A DNA stretch of 55,950 nucleotides from GCA-2786165 sp964625775. GTDB taxonomy: Bacteria; Pseudomonadota; Gammaproteobacteria; Legionellales; Legionellaceae. The position numbers were made by a program, and so were the translations under genes. The stretch covers positions 1-55,950 of the forward strand of contig CAZVEH010000009.1 in NCBI GenBank assembly GCA_964625775.1. Reading direction: 5' to 3'. Of this stretch, positions 1 through 9,150 are shown one piece after another; position 1 is the stretch's first letter; every line of letters begins with the position of its first letter. A model generated the notes under the pieces. The model was not told where the DNA came from and searched no databases. It saw only the letters and a list, made by a program, of their open reading frames with translations.

Positions 1-37
1 TGAAAACGGTATTATATCCCATAACTCAGTCATTTAA

Positions 38-268
38 AAATCAAATTACTATATATGCTCTGCAACGCCGTCGCTCTCGTGCATCAATCAAAAATATCAG
101 AAAAATGACGTATATGAATATGATTATAAGCGTAATCGTACAGGAAAAGCATGCACTTGCTGGACAAACGAAGGCAAGGTAAATATAGGGAAATGGATCT
201 GCACTCCTGCGCGTCCTGAAGACAGTAGAGGAGCGCCTTACAAATGTGGGTGCGACGCAGGATACTAA
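38..268 (+). other. Cysteine-rich open frame, possible gene remnant
   Basis: Unrecognised. This frame has seven cysteines in about 76 codons, with the paired spacings CTC and KCGC near its end, a pattern more like a small disulfide-rich secreted domain than random translation. There is no ATG or ribosome binding site, and an in-frame TAA at 35-37 closes it upstream, so it is either the 3' end of a broken gene or chance. It converges on secF, and the two stop codons are about 30 bases apart. The opposite strand also has an open frame over this stretch, without recognisable features. Confidence 0.25.
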
Positions 269-298
269 CTCGATAAAAGCATTTTTGGATGGCAAACT

Positions 299-1216
299 CT
301 AGGGTCTGTCATCCAACATTTTTTTCTTATTGGTCATAAAGTCTTTGCTCGATAATCCCATAGCAACGGCCAATGCACCTGCCACATAAATTGAAGAATA
401 AGTTCCGATGACAATGCCAATGATCAGCGCCAAAGAAAATCCATGGATGGTTTCACCACCATATACGAATAAAGCCACCACCACAAATAATGTCAGTACT
501 GACGTCATAATCGTACGAGATAACGTTTGATTGATTGAGGTATTCATGATCTCAATCGGCGTGGATCGGCGAATTTTGACAAAATTCTCCCTGACCCGAT
601 CAAACACGACGATCGTATCATTTAATGAATAACCAATCACCGCCAACAAGCCCGCCAAGGCTTTTAAATCAAATTCAATACCAAACCAAGCAAATACGCC
701 TAAAATCATCACAGGATCATGAATCAGAGCAATGGCAGAGCTGAATGCCAGCCGGTATTCAAATCGCACCGCGATGTAGAGCATTGTGGCCAAAAGAGAC
801 ACAATAATTGCCAATGCGCCTTTGGTCGCTAACTCTTGCCCCACTTGCGGGCCGACAAAATCAACCTGTTGCTTCGCCGCGCCCGGCAGAGCCGACATCA
901 GTTGATCCACCAAAACACTTTGATTCAAATCCGCATGGGGGGCAATACTGATCAAGACGTCTTTAGATGTGCCATAACTCACAACCTGAGCCTCTTTAAA
1001 GCCTGATTGTGACAATTTATTGCGCACATCAGACACATTGACTGCAGTCGGATAAGAGACTTGAACTTGGGTGCCTCCGGTAAAATCTAAGCCCCAAATC
1101 AAACCTTTGACAGCCAAGCCAGTCATTGAAACCAAGAATATCAAAATAGAAAAGCACGCCGTCCACTTACGGGCACCCATAAAATCTATTTTTGAATTAG
1201 GATTAAAAAACTCCAT
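299..1216 (-). CDS. secF: Protein translocase subunit SecF
   Basis: Inner-membrane partner of SecD; the SecDF complex uses the proton gradient to pull exported proteins through SecYEG on the periplasmic side. The protein has a first membrane helix, the SecD/SecF signature WGLDFTGGT (about residues 41-49 of the chosen start), a periplasmic domain, then five C-terminal helices with the conserved GYSLNDTIVVFDRVREN segment. About 305 residues, normal for SecF. I place the start at the ATG at 1216, which follows an AGAGAGG ribosome binding site and lies 11 bases after the secD stop; an in-frame TTG further upstream is less likely. Last gene of the queA-yajC-secD-secF operon. Confidence 0.97.
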   Translation of the reverse strand: MEFFNPNSKIDFMGARKWTACFSILIFLVSMTGLAVKGLIWGLDFTGGTQVQVSYPTAVNVSDVRNKLSQSGFKEAQVVSYGTSKDVLISIAPHADLNQSVLVDQLMSALPGAAKQQVDFVGPQVGQELATKGALAIIVSLLATMLYIAVRFEYRLAFSSAIALIHDPVMILGVFAWFGIEFDLKALAGLLAVIGYSLNDTIVVFDRVRENFVKIRRSTPIEIMNTSINQTLSRTIMTSVLTLFVVVALFVYGGETIHGFSLALIIGIVIGTYSSIYVAGALAVAMGLSSKDFMTNKKKMLDDRP

Positions 1217-1227
1217 CAAAACCTCTC

Positions 1228-3084
1228 TCAAATTCCAATTGATATTTGTTTGACTGACCGATGTCCGTAAATCACATTGACAATGGCACGCGTGTAAGTA
1301 ATACCTGTGATCATCGAGGTGATCAGACCTAAAGATAACGTCACCGCAAAACCACGCACAGGACCTGTACCAATTGAAAACAATACAATGGCCACGATCA
1401 ACGTAGTGATATTCGCATCTAAAATTGTTGAAAATGCTCGCTCATAGCCTGCATAAATTGCAGCTTGAGGAGACAATCCGTTACGCAGCTCTTCACGAAT
1501 GCGTTCATTGATCAAGACGTTTGCATCTACGGCCATACCCACAGTCAACACAATCCCAGCAATACCCGGAAGCGTTAACGTAGCACCCAGCATGGATAAT
1601 AGAGCACATAGAAACATCAAATTTAATGCCAAAGCCACATTAGCAATCAAACCAAATAATCGATAATACACCAGCATCAAAATCAATATTAAGCCCAGCC
1701 CGACCTCTAAAGAAAATATTCCGCGCTTGATGTTTTCTTTACCCAATGTAGGACCTACAGTGCGTTCCTCAACTGGATAAATAGCTGCAGGCAATGCACC
1801 CGCGCGTAAAAGCAATGCTAAATTACTGGCCTCTTTGCTGTCTGACAAACCCGTGATTTGAAAGCTATTGCCTAAAGCCGAAAGAATCACCGCAGTAGAA
1901 ATGATCCGCTCATCACGCATTGTTTTGCGTTCTAACACACCATTAACCATATGTTCCGAAGTTTTAGATTCTACGAAAACAATAGCCATGGATTTGCCAA
2001 TATTGTCGCGTGTGACCTTATTAAACAGGGCTTCTCCCCCGCCACCCAACTGAATATGTACTGCAGGCGTTGCGGTTTGCTGATCAAAACTCGACACAGC
2101 TGATGTGATTGAATCACCACTTAAAACCACTTGGCGCTTAAGTAGTATCGGATTAGACTTCATACGCAATAATTTTGAAGTCACTGGAATTGCGCCAGTT
2201 TTAGCGGCGATCAAAGGGTCGTTGTCTTGATCAACCAAATAAAACTGTAATGTCGCCGTTCCACCCAAAATTTGCTTTGCTCGAGCAGCATCTTGAATGC
2301 CTGGCAAATCCACACCAATACGTGTGGCACCCTGTTGGACAACCACAGCCTCGCCCACGCCTAATTCATTCACACGATTACGTAAAATACTCATGGTTTG
2401 ATCAATCGTTGATTGACGAATATTGTGGCGTTCGCTCGCCGACAAACTACCCACAATGGCGTTTTTGTTTTTAGCGGCTTTGAATGTCAAGTCAGCATAT
2501 TTGGGTTGTAATTCATGCAGAGCTTTTTCAGCCAATTCAGCCGAACGTAGACGAATTTCGATACCTTGACGCGGAAAATATCGAATACCTGCATACCGAA
2601 TCCCAGTTTCGCGCAAGTCTTGGCCTATAGATTTCAATAGCCCTTCATAACGCCGATGAATCACGCTATCGATATCCACTTCAAGAAGAAAATGCACGCC
2701 ACCTCGCAAATCTAACCCTTGCTTCATAGGTTCGGCATAAATAGCAGACAACCATTTTGGTGTCGACGGTGCGAGGTTCAAAGCAACAATAAAATTGTTT
2801 CCCAATCCATGATTGATCACATCTCTTGCATGTAATTGTGTATCAGTCGATGAAAATCGTACTTCAACACCATCGCCCTGAATACGAGCAGAACGATAAG
2901 ATATGTTCGCTTCTTCCAATAAAGCTTTTGTTTGCTTAAGAATGGCATGAGGATCCATGGCAGTGTCAGTAGAAATTTGCACCACAGGATCTTCACTATA
3001 CAAATTGGGAATGGTGTAAATAATGGCAATGATTGCCAGCATCACCAATAATGCATTTTTCCAAAGCGGATATTTATTTTGCAT
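1228..3084 (-). CDS. secD: Protein translocase subunit SecD
   Basis: Large subunit of the SecDF export motor in the inner membrane. Residues 9-27 form the first membrane helix. The P1 region carries the family signature GLDLRGG at 123-129, followed by a long periplasmic part and five to six C-terminal helices that include the conserved GMAVDANVLINERIREE motif. The length of 618 residues matches other gammaproteobacterial SecD proteins. The start lies 15 bases after the yajC stop, so the genes are almost certainly co-transcribed. Nothing in the sequence suggests loss of function. Confidence 0.97.
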   Translation of the reverse strand: MQNKYPLWKNALLVMLAIIAIIYTIPNLYSEDPVVQISTDTAMDPHAILKQTKALLEEANISYRSARIQGDGVEVRFSSTDTQLHARDVINHGLGNNFIVALNLAPSTPKWLSAIYAEPMKQGLDLRGGVHFLLEVDIDSVIHRRYEGLLKSIGQDLRETGIRYAGIRYFPRQGIEIRLRSAELAEKALHELQPKYADLTFKAAKNKNAIVGSLSASERHNIRQSTIDQTMSILRNRVNELGVGEAVVVQQGATRIGVDLPGIQDAARAKQILGGTATLQFYLVDQDNDPLIAAKTGAIPVTSKLLRMKSNPILLKRQVVLSGDSITSAVSSFDQQTATPAVHIQLGGGGEALFNKVTRDNIGKSMAIVFVESKTSEHMVNGVLERKTMRDERIISTAVILSALGNSFQITGLSDSKEASNLALLLRAGALPAAIYPVEERTVGPTLGKENIKRGIFSLEVGLGLILILMLVYYRLFGLIANVALALNLMFLCALLSMLGATLTLPGIAGIVLTVGMAVDANVLINERIREELRNGLSPQAAIYAGYERAFSTILDANITTLIVAIVLFSIGTGPVRGFAVTLSLGLITSMITGITYTRAIVNVIYGHRSVKQISIGI

Positions 3085-3099
3085 TTGTTTTATACTCGC

Positions 3100-3444
3100 T
3101 TACAGTGAATCAAGAGTACCCTTAGGCAACACGGCTGTCACAGCATCTCGCTGAACAATAATATCTACTCCGCTACTCACTGTAGCTTTTAAATAAACGT
3201 CATTCACCAAATTATCTACTTTTGCCACAATACCTGAGGTTAATACAATTTCATCGCCTTTTTTTAATTTAGTGACCAATTCTTTGTGTTGTTTGGCTCG
3301 TTTGTTCTGAGGACGGATCATCATAAAATAAAATAAAACGAAAATACCCATGATCATAATGAGCGAAAATGACCCATCAGATCGGGGAGCTGTTGCGACT
3401 GCGGCGGTACCTGCTGCTAGAGCATCACTTATCAAAAAACTCAT
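3100..3444 (-). CDS. yajC: Preprotein translocase accessory subunit YajC
   Basis: Small single-pass inner-membrane protein that associates with SecDF-SecYEG. One hydrophobic helix (about residues 27-44) is followed by the typical RPQNKRAKQHKELV segment and a basic domain with the GDEIVLTSGIVAKV motif. The length of 114 residues is standard. The start follows a clear AGGAG at six-base spacing. It sits directly upstream of secD and about 200 bases downstream of the TGT-like gene. That spacer shows no gene and may hold an extra promoter. Confidence 0.96.
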   Translation of the reverse strand: MSFLISDALAAGTAAVATAPRSDGSFSLIMIMGIFVLFYFMMIRPQNKRAKQHKELVTKLKKGDEIVLTSGIVAKVDNLVNDVYLKATVSSGVDIIVQRDAVTAVLPKGTLDSL

Positions 3445-3648
3445 ACACTACTCCTAGATTTCATCATGATTTTTGTGACATCATATCGATATTTGTTGTC
3501 AGCGTAAATGAGTTTCTTGCCTGAATAACGCAAAATATGATGCGACATAAAGGGCGAATGATTTCTATTTAATCATATAGCTTGAGCCCAAGACTGTTGA
3601 CCTGTTCTCTCAACAATGATTTTGAAAAGGTAGTCATTCAACTCGTTT

Positions 3649-4464
3649 CTAGGAAACGCTCTTTGAGGCATATTGAAACCAAAATATATTGTGGATGATC
3701 AGCAAACGCTGACAAAGTAACGGCGTACTTTGGAATAGATGATGCAAGTAAGCGCGAGTAAATCCTTGCTTGCATGTGGAACAAGCGCAGTCAGCTTCCA
3801 AAGCCTCAAACTGAAATGCAAAGTGCTTTTGTGTGATAGATACCGTTCCTCCCTGGTGATAGACGAGCCCTTGACAAGCATCCATAGCAGGTTTATCTGA
3901 AGCATAATAAATTTGGGTCTGAAATCCAGCCAACTCTTGAATAGGGAAAACACCTTCATCATCTTGGATATACAAGGGTATTGATGCATTGCTGAGTAAG
4001 GTGTTGTTCTTTGCCCAATCAGCAGCTGTGCCATACAAACCATAAGGATCTGCATCAGCACTCGCTACAGAGTCAAGAGGAAAAAATGGCAGCGTAAAAG
4101 ACGCTAAGTCGGGCATTTCTTTTTTCTCGACACCCGCAGGAAGCAAAACGATACGCGGACGCAGATGGTGAACCAGCATCCAAAATTGTTGCATGCTGAG
4201 CTTTGTACGAGTCCCATCATACACAGATTGGATCTCAAAGTGTTCAGAATCCTTTAAAATCAACATGCTCGCATCTAATACCAAATTTTTGGCCCAACCC
4301 AGATACTCACGTAGATCAGAGAGTGTTTGTAAATAGAACAACCCAGGTTTCATCAGCAACGAAGACAAAGAGCAGACGGCATAATCAATACCTAATTCAT
4401 CCCAATTATCTTGGGTGAGACAAGCGCCAGCAGGCGTGGTAATGTGCGGAACAAACCTTATCAT
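3649..4464 (-). CDS. Shortened, probably non-catalytic TGT-like protein
   Basis: It sits where tgt (tRNA-guanine transglycosylase) normally lies, and its start overlaps the queA stop as ATGA. The C terminus is clearly TGT: zinc ligands C226, C228, C231 and H258, with FTRAYLHHL between them. The N terminus also matches in outline (the LREYLGW region and YDGTRTKLS at 82-90). However, the protein has 271 residues instead of about 375. The substrate loop normally reading DSGGFQ is DASMLIL here, the GGLSVGE region is missing, and the catalytic MPTRNAR-type segment is replaced. The frame is intact with no stops, so it may be a maintained non-catalytic protein, analogous in idea to the eukaryotic QTRT2 subunit, rather than a fresh pseudogene. 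Function unknown. Confidence 0.8.
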   Translation of the reverse strand: MIRFVPHITTPAGACLTQDNWDELGIDYAVCSLSSLLMKPGLFYLQTLSDLREYLGWAKNLVLDASMLILKDSEHFEIQSVYDGTRTKLSMQQFWMLVHHLRPRIVLLPAGVEKKEMPDLASFTLPFFPLDSVASADADPYGLYGTAADWAKNNTLLSNASIPLYIQDDEGVFPIQELAGFQTQIYYASDKPAMDACQGLVYHQGGTVSITQKHFAFQFEALEADCACSTCKQGFTRAYLHHLFQSTPLLCQRLLIIHNIFWFQYASKSVS

Positions 4465-5474
4465 AATAACAAACTCACATCACCGTAAGAAAAAAATCGA
4501 TAGTTCTGTTCAATTGCCATTGCGTATAGGGCCATGGTTTTTTCGTGACCAATTAAGGCTGAAACCAACATCAATAGCGTTGACTCAGGCAAATGGAAAT
4601 TTGTTATCAATCCATCACAAATTTGAAACTGATAGCCAGGTTGGATAAAAATACTGGTATCACGTTGGCAAGGATGCAACTCACCCCCGACTGCAGCTGA
4701 CTCTAGACTTCGTAACGCTGTGGTTCCTACGGCGATCACTCGCCGCCCCGCCGCTTTTGCGTGTGCCACTTTCGCGCATAGCGTCTCATCCACAGTAAAC
4801 CACTCTGCATGCATTTTGTGTTCGCTGATATGGTCACATCGCACAGGTTGAAACGTTCCTGCACCCACGTGCAAGGTGGTATAGCCCAGCTCCACACCAT
4901 GTTTTTCCAATTCTGCGAAGATCTCTTCATCAAAATGCAATCCTGCTGTAGGCGCAGCCACCGATCCTTTGTGTTTGGCATAAATGGTTTGATACCGTTG
5001 CAAATCAGAACTGTTATCTTGACGAGTGATATAGGGTGGCAATGGCATATGCCCTACTGCTTCTAACATGTCTTCAATTTTGTTGGGCGACTCACACCAG
5101 TATAAGTCTTCTTTTTTCTCAACAACCTTTAAAGACCAATGGTCTCCGACTTTAATCTCGGTGCCAGGTTTTGGAGCCTTGCTGGCTCGAATATGCGCCC
5201 AAAATTGGTGATCAGACACCACCCGTTCTACGAAAATCTCGACTCTGCCACCACTGGCTTTATGACCAAACAATCTCGCAGGTATGACCCGGCTATCATT
5301 GAATACCAACAAATCGCCTGGATGCAAATATTCAGGCAAATCGCGAAATGCACGATGCGCATGGGTCTGATTGGCACGTTGATAGACCAACATCCGCGAA
5401 TCAGCGCGTTGTGCCAATGGAAATTGAGCAATCAACGCTTCGGGTAAATCAAAATAAAAATCAGATTTTTTCAA
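4461..5474 (-). CDS. queA: S-adenosylmethionine:tRNA ribosyltransferase-isomerase QueA
   Basis: Moves the ribosyl group of SAM onto 7-aminomethyl-7-deazaguanine in tRNA to give epoxyqueuosine. The N terminus (DFYFDLPEALIAQFP), the GDLLVFNDSRVIPARLFG motif, APTAGLHFD, and the C-terminal NFHLPESTLLMLVSAL are all diagnostic. At 337 residues it is slightly shorter than the E. coli enzyme. The start codon is TTG; alignment of the N terminus supports it. QueA needs tRNA already modified by TGT, yet the downstream gene looks like an inactive TGT, so either a real tgt lies elsewhere or this pathway is altered. It belongs to the minus-strand operon running to secF. Confidence 0.95.
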   Translation of the reverse strand: MKKSDFYFDLPEALIAQFPLAQRADSRMLVYQRANQTHAHRAFRDLPEYLHPGDLLVFNDSRVIPARLFGHKASGGRVEIFVERVVSDHQFWAHIRASKAPKPGTEIKVGDHWSLKVVEKKEDLYWCESPNKIEDMLEAVGHMPLPPYITRQDNSSDLQRYQTIYAKHKGSVAAPTAGLHFDEEIFAELEKHGVELGYTTLHVGAGTFQPVRCDHISEHKMHAEWFTVDETLCAKVAHAKAAGRRVIAVGTTALRSLESAAVGGELHPCQRDTSIFIQPGYQFQICDGLITNFHLPESTLLMLVSALIGHEKTMALYAMAIEQNYRFFSYGDVSLLL

Positions 5475-5484
5475 AGGTAACCTA

Positions 5485-6897
5485 TTAGAATGAAGGGGTA
5501 TTTATAGAGGCTTGCTGAGCAGCTGATGCTGACCAACTATACAAAGGAGTCGACTTATCCCAACTCATCCGAACCTCTATCCCGGGGATATCGGCAATTT
5601 TTTTCAAATCCGCGTCCATAGTTGCACGGGATGTGACATAGATCACCAACGGCGCTGCATGGGCAGATGCATAAGCAAATCTATGTGAATGATGCGCCCT
5701 TATCATACAGTCTTCGACCAGCTCAGACTTGGATTTGTGTTGCACAAAACTGCATGCCAATTCAAATCCTGCAAACCCTACCAAATGACCGTTGTGCAAC
5801 TCATAAGCTTGATCGTTCTGATGTAGTTCTTGTTGCCAATGACGCATGTCTTTGCAATTGGTATAACTGATGATTTTTAATTCATGACCCTGTTTGCGCA
5901 ACTCATTTGCATTCAAAACATCCAAAGTGGATACAATTTCTTGAAAAGACGGATTCATCGCTTGCCATATCTCATTGAGCTGATCCAAGGATAAACACAA
6001 ACCCGTTGTCTCCTGAATACCGTCCAGCATCTTTTGGTCAAATGTGGCTTCATCCATAAATCCCATTTTAAATTGATAAATCAAACCACCCTGCTCTTCT
6101 TGCTGATTCAAAAAAGCGATCAAATGAGGAATAGCGTGTTCTTGCAATAAAGGAAACAATACCTTCATGGCTTTTCTGCGATCTTGCGTCACGATATCAC
6201 CCAAACTCATGACCCATTTTTGTCGCACAGGATAAATGGGTAGATGCGATTCAATCATCAATGCACGCACATGCTGCATATGCTTACCTGGATTGTGATA
6301 GCGCAAATCCGGTATGTCATCCATGCGCTGAATGGTATTGAGGCAAGAAATGATCTCTCCTTCCAAAGGAAAGTGGCGTAATGCTTGACGTAATGTATCA
6401 GGATGCTCAATGGTTTGCATATGCATCGAAGTCGCAATTAAAACTTTGGACGCGACCCCACACTCAGCACTGCCTAAAACACCTATTTGTTCGGCCATAG
6501 ATGGGTCAAAAGCTTGAATTTGGTCCAGTAGAAATTTCAAATGATAATGATTTGAATGCGTCACCCATAGCATTTGTACAGGTAAATCCTGCATGCTACG
6601 CAATTCATTCTGCAACATCTGCAGCTGTTGCGTAGAAATAACACACATTGCGTTCCAATTTTTGAGAAACTCTTCATAAGCCACCTCAACTTGGAAATCA
6701 GCATTAAATGCTTCAAGGACTTTCTGTAAACCCATGTCCTCGAAACGCTCTAGGCGTAATAGGGTCAAATGCGGCTTGATCCATGCCTTGATCGCTTCAT
6801 GATTCGCCTTGTTTTCAGACAAACGAGTTAAATTGTCTATTAAAACGTCAAAATTTGAATTGATTTTTTGGCCCAAAGAAAACACAAAAAGCTTCAT
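5485..6897 (-). CDS. Two-repeat degenerate HAD-like protein
   Basis: Not recognised as a named gene. Two halves look like each other and like HAD-family phosphatases with a helical cap: the first has FVFSLG, FLKNWNAM and MLWVTHSN, the second VMSLGD, LNEIWQAM and KIISYTNC. In real HAD enzymes the first motif is DxD or DxG with a nucleophilic aspartate. Here it reads FSLG and MSLG, so the nucleophile is absent in both halves and catalysis is unlikely. The start at 6897 drops four upstream residues that begin at a TTG. The stop is 10 bases before queA, making this the first gene of the queA-sec operon. No signal peptide or membrane segment. The HAD link is my inference from motif spacing. Confidence 0.75.
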   Translation of the reverse strand: MKLFVFSLGQKINSNFDVLIDNLTRLSENKANHEAIKAWIKPHLTLLRLERFEDMGLQKVLEAFNADFQVEVAYEEFLKNWNAMCVISTQQLQMLQNELRSMQDLPVQMLWVTHSNHYHLKFLLDQIQAFDPSMAEQIGVLGSAECGVASKVLIATSMHMQTIEHPDTLRQALRHFPLEGEIISCLNTIQRMDDIPDLRYHNPGKHMQHVRALMIESHLPIYPVRQKWVMSLGDIVTQDRRKAMKVLFPLLQEHAIPHLIAFLNQQEEQGGLIYQFKMGFMDEATFDQKMLDGIQETTGLCLSLDQLNEIWQAMNPSFQEIVSTLDVLNANELRKQGHELKIISYTNCKDMRHWQQELHQNDQAYELHNGHLVGFAGFELACSFVQHKSKSELVEDCMIRAHHSHRFAYASAHAAPLVIYVTSRATMDADLKKIADIPGIEVRMSWDKSTPLYSWSASAAQQASINTPSF

Positions 6898-7100
6898 TTT
6901 TAGCACCAATCACAGATAAAAAAAACATTCTAACACAAACGAATCTGATGAAAAACTCCCAACTTGAAAGATAATATGACATATTATTTATGAGCAGTAA
7001 CTTATATGGACTCATCCTATGTGACTTTTTACTCACGGATGATTTGCTCCGGGATAGCACTTGAGAAGTTGTTGGATTTTCGCTATGGTGACACTAACAA

Positions 7101-7140
7101 GACTTACGCAAAACCTCGAGGTCGAGGTTTTGCGTAAGTC
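7101..7140. repeat. 40-base near-perfect palindrome upstream of bcp
   Basis: Two 19-base arms starting GACTTACGCAAAACC and ending GGTTTTGCGTAAGTC meet with a two-base centre. It lies about 20 bases before the bcp start, between divergent genes, so it is not an ordinary terminator of a neighbour. CTAAC occurs on both sides (7094-7098 and 7141-7145), which could be an insertion footprint. The 15-mer GCAAAACCTCGAGGT recurs at 10888-10902. It may be a miniature mobile or REP-like element, or a regulatory hairpin. Confidence 0.75.
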
Positions 7141-7161
7141 CTAACTAAAAAGGATAGACAC

Positions 7162-7620
7162 ATGACACCCACATCTTGCCCCTTAGCAGCAACCGATCAG
7201 CAAACGATTGACCTTAAAGATTACCGTGGACAATGGATTGTGTTGTATTTTTACCCCAAAGATGCCACACCAGGCTGCACCACAGAAGGACAAAATTTTC
7301 GTGATGCGCATGCGGATTTTATTGCAGCAAATGCCGTTATTTTAGGCGTGTCACGCGACAGTGTACGCTCTCACGAAACATTTAAACAGAAACAACAGTT
7401 TCCTTTCGCACTCCTTAGCGATAGTGAAGAAACTTTATGTCAACAATTTGATGTCATCAAAGATAAAACCATGTATGGTAAACAGGTCCGAGGTATCGAA
7501 CGCAGTACCTTTTTGATTGACCCAGAGGGTGTGGTTCAACACGAGTGGCGTAAAGTCAAAGTCGATGGCCATGTCGCAGAGGTGTACAAAACCTTGGTTG
7601 CCCTACAACAGGCAACTTAG
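7162..7620 (+). CDS. bcp: Thiol peroxidase of the BCP (PrxQ) family
   Basis: Cytoplasmic thioredoxin-dependent peroxiredoxin that reduces hydrogen and organic peroxides. The catalytic motif YFYPKDATPGCT places the peroxidatic cysteine at residue 39. The resolving cysteine that E. coli BCP has five residues later is absent (the sequence reads CTTEGQ); C93 in ETLCQQF could serve, or the enzyme works with one cysteine. The length of 152 residues is normal. An AAGGA ribosome binding site precedes the ATG. Transcribed away from the queA operon, with the 40-base palindrome in its leader. Confidence 0.95.
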   Translation: MTPTSCPLAATDQQTIDLKDYRGQWIVLYFYPKDATPGCTTEGQNFRDAHADFIAANAVILGVSRDSVRSHETFKQKQQFPFALLSDSEETLCQQFDVIKDKTMYGKQVRGIERSTFLIDPEGVVQHEWRKVKVDGHVAEVYKTLVALQQAT

Positions 7621-7624
7621 GCGT

Positions 7625-8938
7625 TCATACGGGCGTATCATACGCCATAACACTCGCAGCGGTTCTCAAGGCGCGTCGATACCATAATACGTATACCGGA
7701 ACACCGCTGACAATAAACAGTGAAGAAATCGCTATGGTGGTCAATGAAGTTTGCGAGATGACCCAGCAGCAAAATATCAGAGCACCTATCGAGTACAACC
7801 AATGATGTATTCCCGCTTTTTCAGCCCATAAGGCTTTCAAATAGGCTAAAACACACATCACATAGACAAACAAAAACGCCACCACTGAAAAATCAATAAT
7901 CGCCGTAATCTGTTGGGCAATACTGGAACTCATCGTCAAAAACAGCAGAGGCAATATCCCTAGAGAACTGACCATCAATCCAAGCACAGGGGCATTTGCA
8001 GCATTTGTTTTGGCAAAACGTGCTGGCATCAAGCGATCTTCCGCCAATCCCAGCACAATTTGCCCACTCGCCAACATCCAAGCATTTAAGGTGCCTACAC
8101 AAACCACCGCAGCGATTATGGATATCAACAAATGCCAGTGACCGCCAAATAAATACTGACTGGCATCGACGTAAGGCGCTTTTGAAACGGCCAACACCTC
8201 ACCGGGAACCAACCCCATAATCCCAATACTGCTCATAAGATACAGCAATGCCGTACTTAAGGTCCCCAAAACAATAGCTCTGGGAATGGTTTTGGAAGGA
8301 TTATGCACCGATCCTGCCGGCGTGGTTGCTGTTTCAAGACCAATAAATCCCCATAACGTCAAAAGCACCACTTGAGACAGCTTAGAAGACAATGGCAAGG
8401 CTTCCATTGCCGGCGATAATGTAAAATTATCCGCATCAAAATACCACATCGCAACCAAAGGTAATAAGAAAAGAGGAAATACTTTTAAAATAGATAACAC
8501 AAACTCTGCAGAACCAGCCGTTTGAATGCCTTTTAAATTCAAATACGTCACAGCAAACAATAATAACACTTCTAACATCAAATACACCCAGGGCGATTGT
8601 GCCCCGATAAATGGGCTTAGATAACTGATACTGGCAATGATCACTGCCGTGGTGCTCACCCAAGAAATCACCCAATAGGTCCAACCGGTAAAAAAAGCCG
8701 GTGATAATCCAAACATTTCTTTGATATAGGCATGTGGTCCCCCTGTTCGAGGAAAACGATTGCATAAGCCCGCAAACACCAGCGCTAAACAAATCGCACC
8801 CACACCAGAAATCAACCATCCTAGAATGCTGTATTGTCCATACGCTGCCAGACTAGCAGGCAACATAAAAACGCCAGACCCAATTTGGCTTCCTGTAACT
8901 ATGGCAAAAACCGACCAAAACCCTATTTTCTTTGACAT
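7625..8938 (-). CDS. APC-family amino acid permease (AdiC/PotE-like)
   Basis: Inner-membrane amino acid transporter with about twelve hydrophobic helices in 437 residues. The first helix carries the APC signature GSQIGSGVFMLPASLA, and FPRTGGPHAYIKEMFG follows; both are typical of the arginine/agmatine and polyamine/ornithine antiporter branch. Substrate cannot be assigned from sequence alone. The ATG at 8938 has an AGGG five bases upstream and is preferred to an in-frame GTG six bases earlier. It converges on bcp with only four bases between stops. A link to the arginase/ornithine genes near 45 kb is possible but unproven. Confidence 0.88.
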   Translation of the reverse strand: MSKKIGFWSVFAIVTGSQIGSGVFMLPASLAAYGQYSILGWLISGVGAICLALVFAGLCNRFPRTGGPHAYIKEMFGLSPAFFTGWTYWVISWVSTTAVIIASISYLSPFIGAQSPWVYLMLEVLLLFAVTYLNLKGIQTAGSAEFVLSILKVFPLFLLPLVAMWYFDADNFTLSPAMEALPLSSKLSQVVLLTLWGFIGLETATTPAGSVHNPSKTIPRAIVLGTLSTALLYLMSSIGIMGLVPGEVLAVSKAPYVDASQYLFGGHWHLLISIIAAVVCVGTLNAWMLASGQIVLGLAEDRLMPARFAKTNAANAPVLGLMVSSLGILPLLFLTMSSSIAQQITAIIDFSVVAFLFVYVMCVLAYLKALWAEKAGIHHWLYSIGALIFCCWVISQTSLTTIAISSLFIVSGVPVYVLWYRRALRTAASVMAYDTPV

Positions 8939-9066
8939 GTGCACCCTATTTTACTATCTGAGAAAATGGAAAAACGCGTATCTTAACACACATTGAGGCG
9001 CAATGCCCTGATAGCACACCCCACTGCAGGGCAAGATCATGTGTGTCTATAAATGACTCAAATAGC

Positions 9067-9150
9067 CGCCGTCCCGCGCTTTATGCGCGGGATCCAGAGA
9101 TCTTGCTAAATTCCTGGATCCCGCGGACGAGCCGCGGGACGTAGTAAATT
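9067..9150. repeat. Palindromic repeat, copy 1
   Basis: Left arm 9070-9097 (CGTCCCGCGCTTTATGCGCG then GATCCAG) pairs imperfectly with right arm 9114-9141 (CTGGATCCCGCGG...CCGCGGGACG). Each arm is also a small hairpin. It resembles the dispersed GC-rich palindromes common in obligate and facultative intracellular bacteria. A diverged second copy lies at 9270-9356. Confidence 0.8.

Noticed and set aside
41..295. Minus-strand open frame at the left edge
   Set aside because: Unusual composition, no start signals, and the opposite strand has the more protein-like cysteine-rich reading.
5139..5447. Plus-strand open frame of about 100 codons
   Set aside because: Lies antisense within queA, has no ribosome binding site and no recognisable features.
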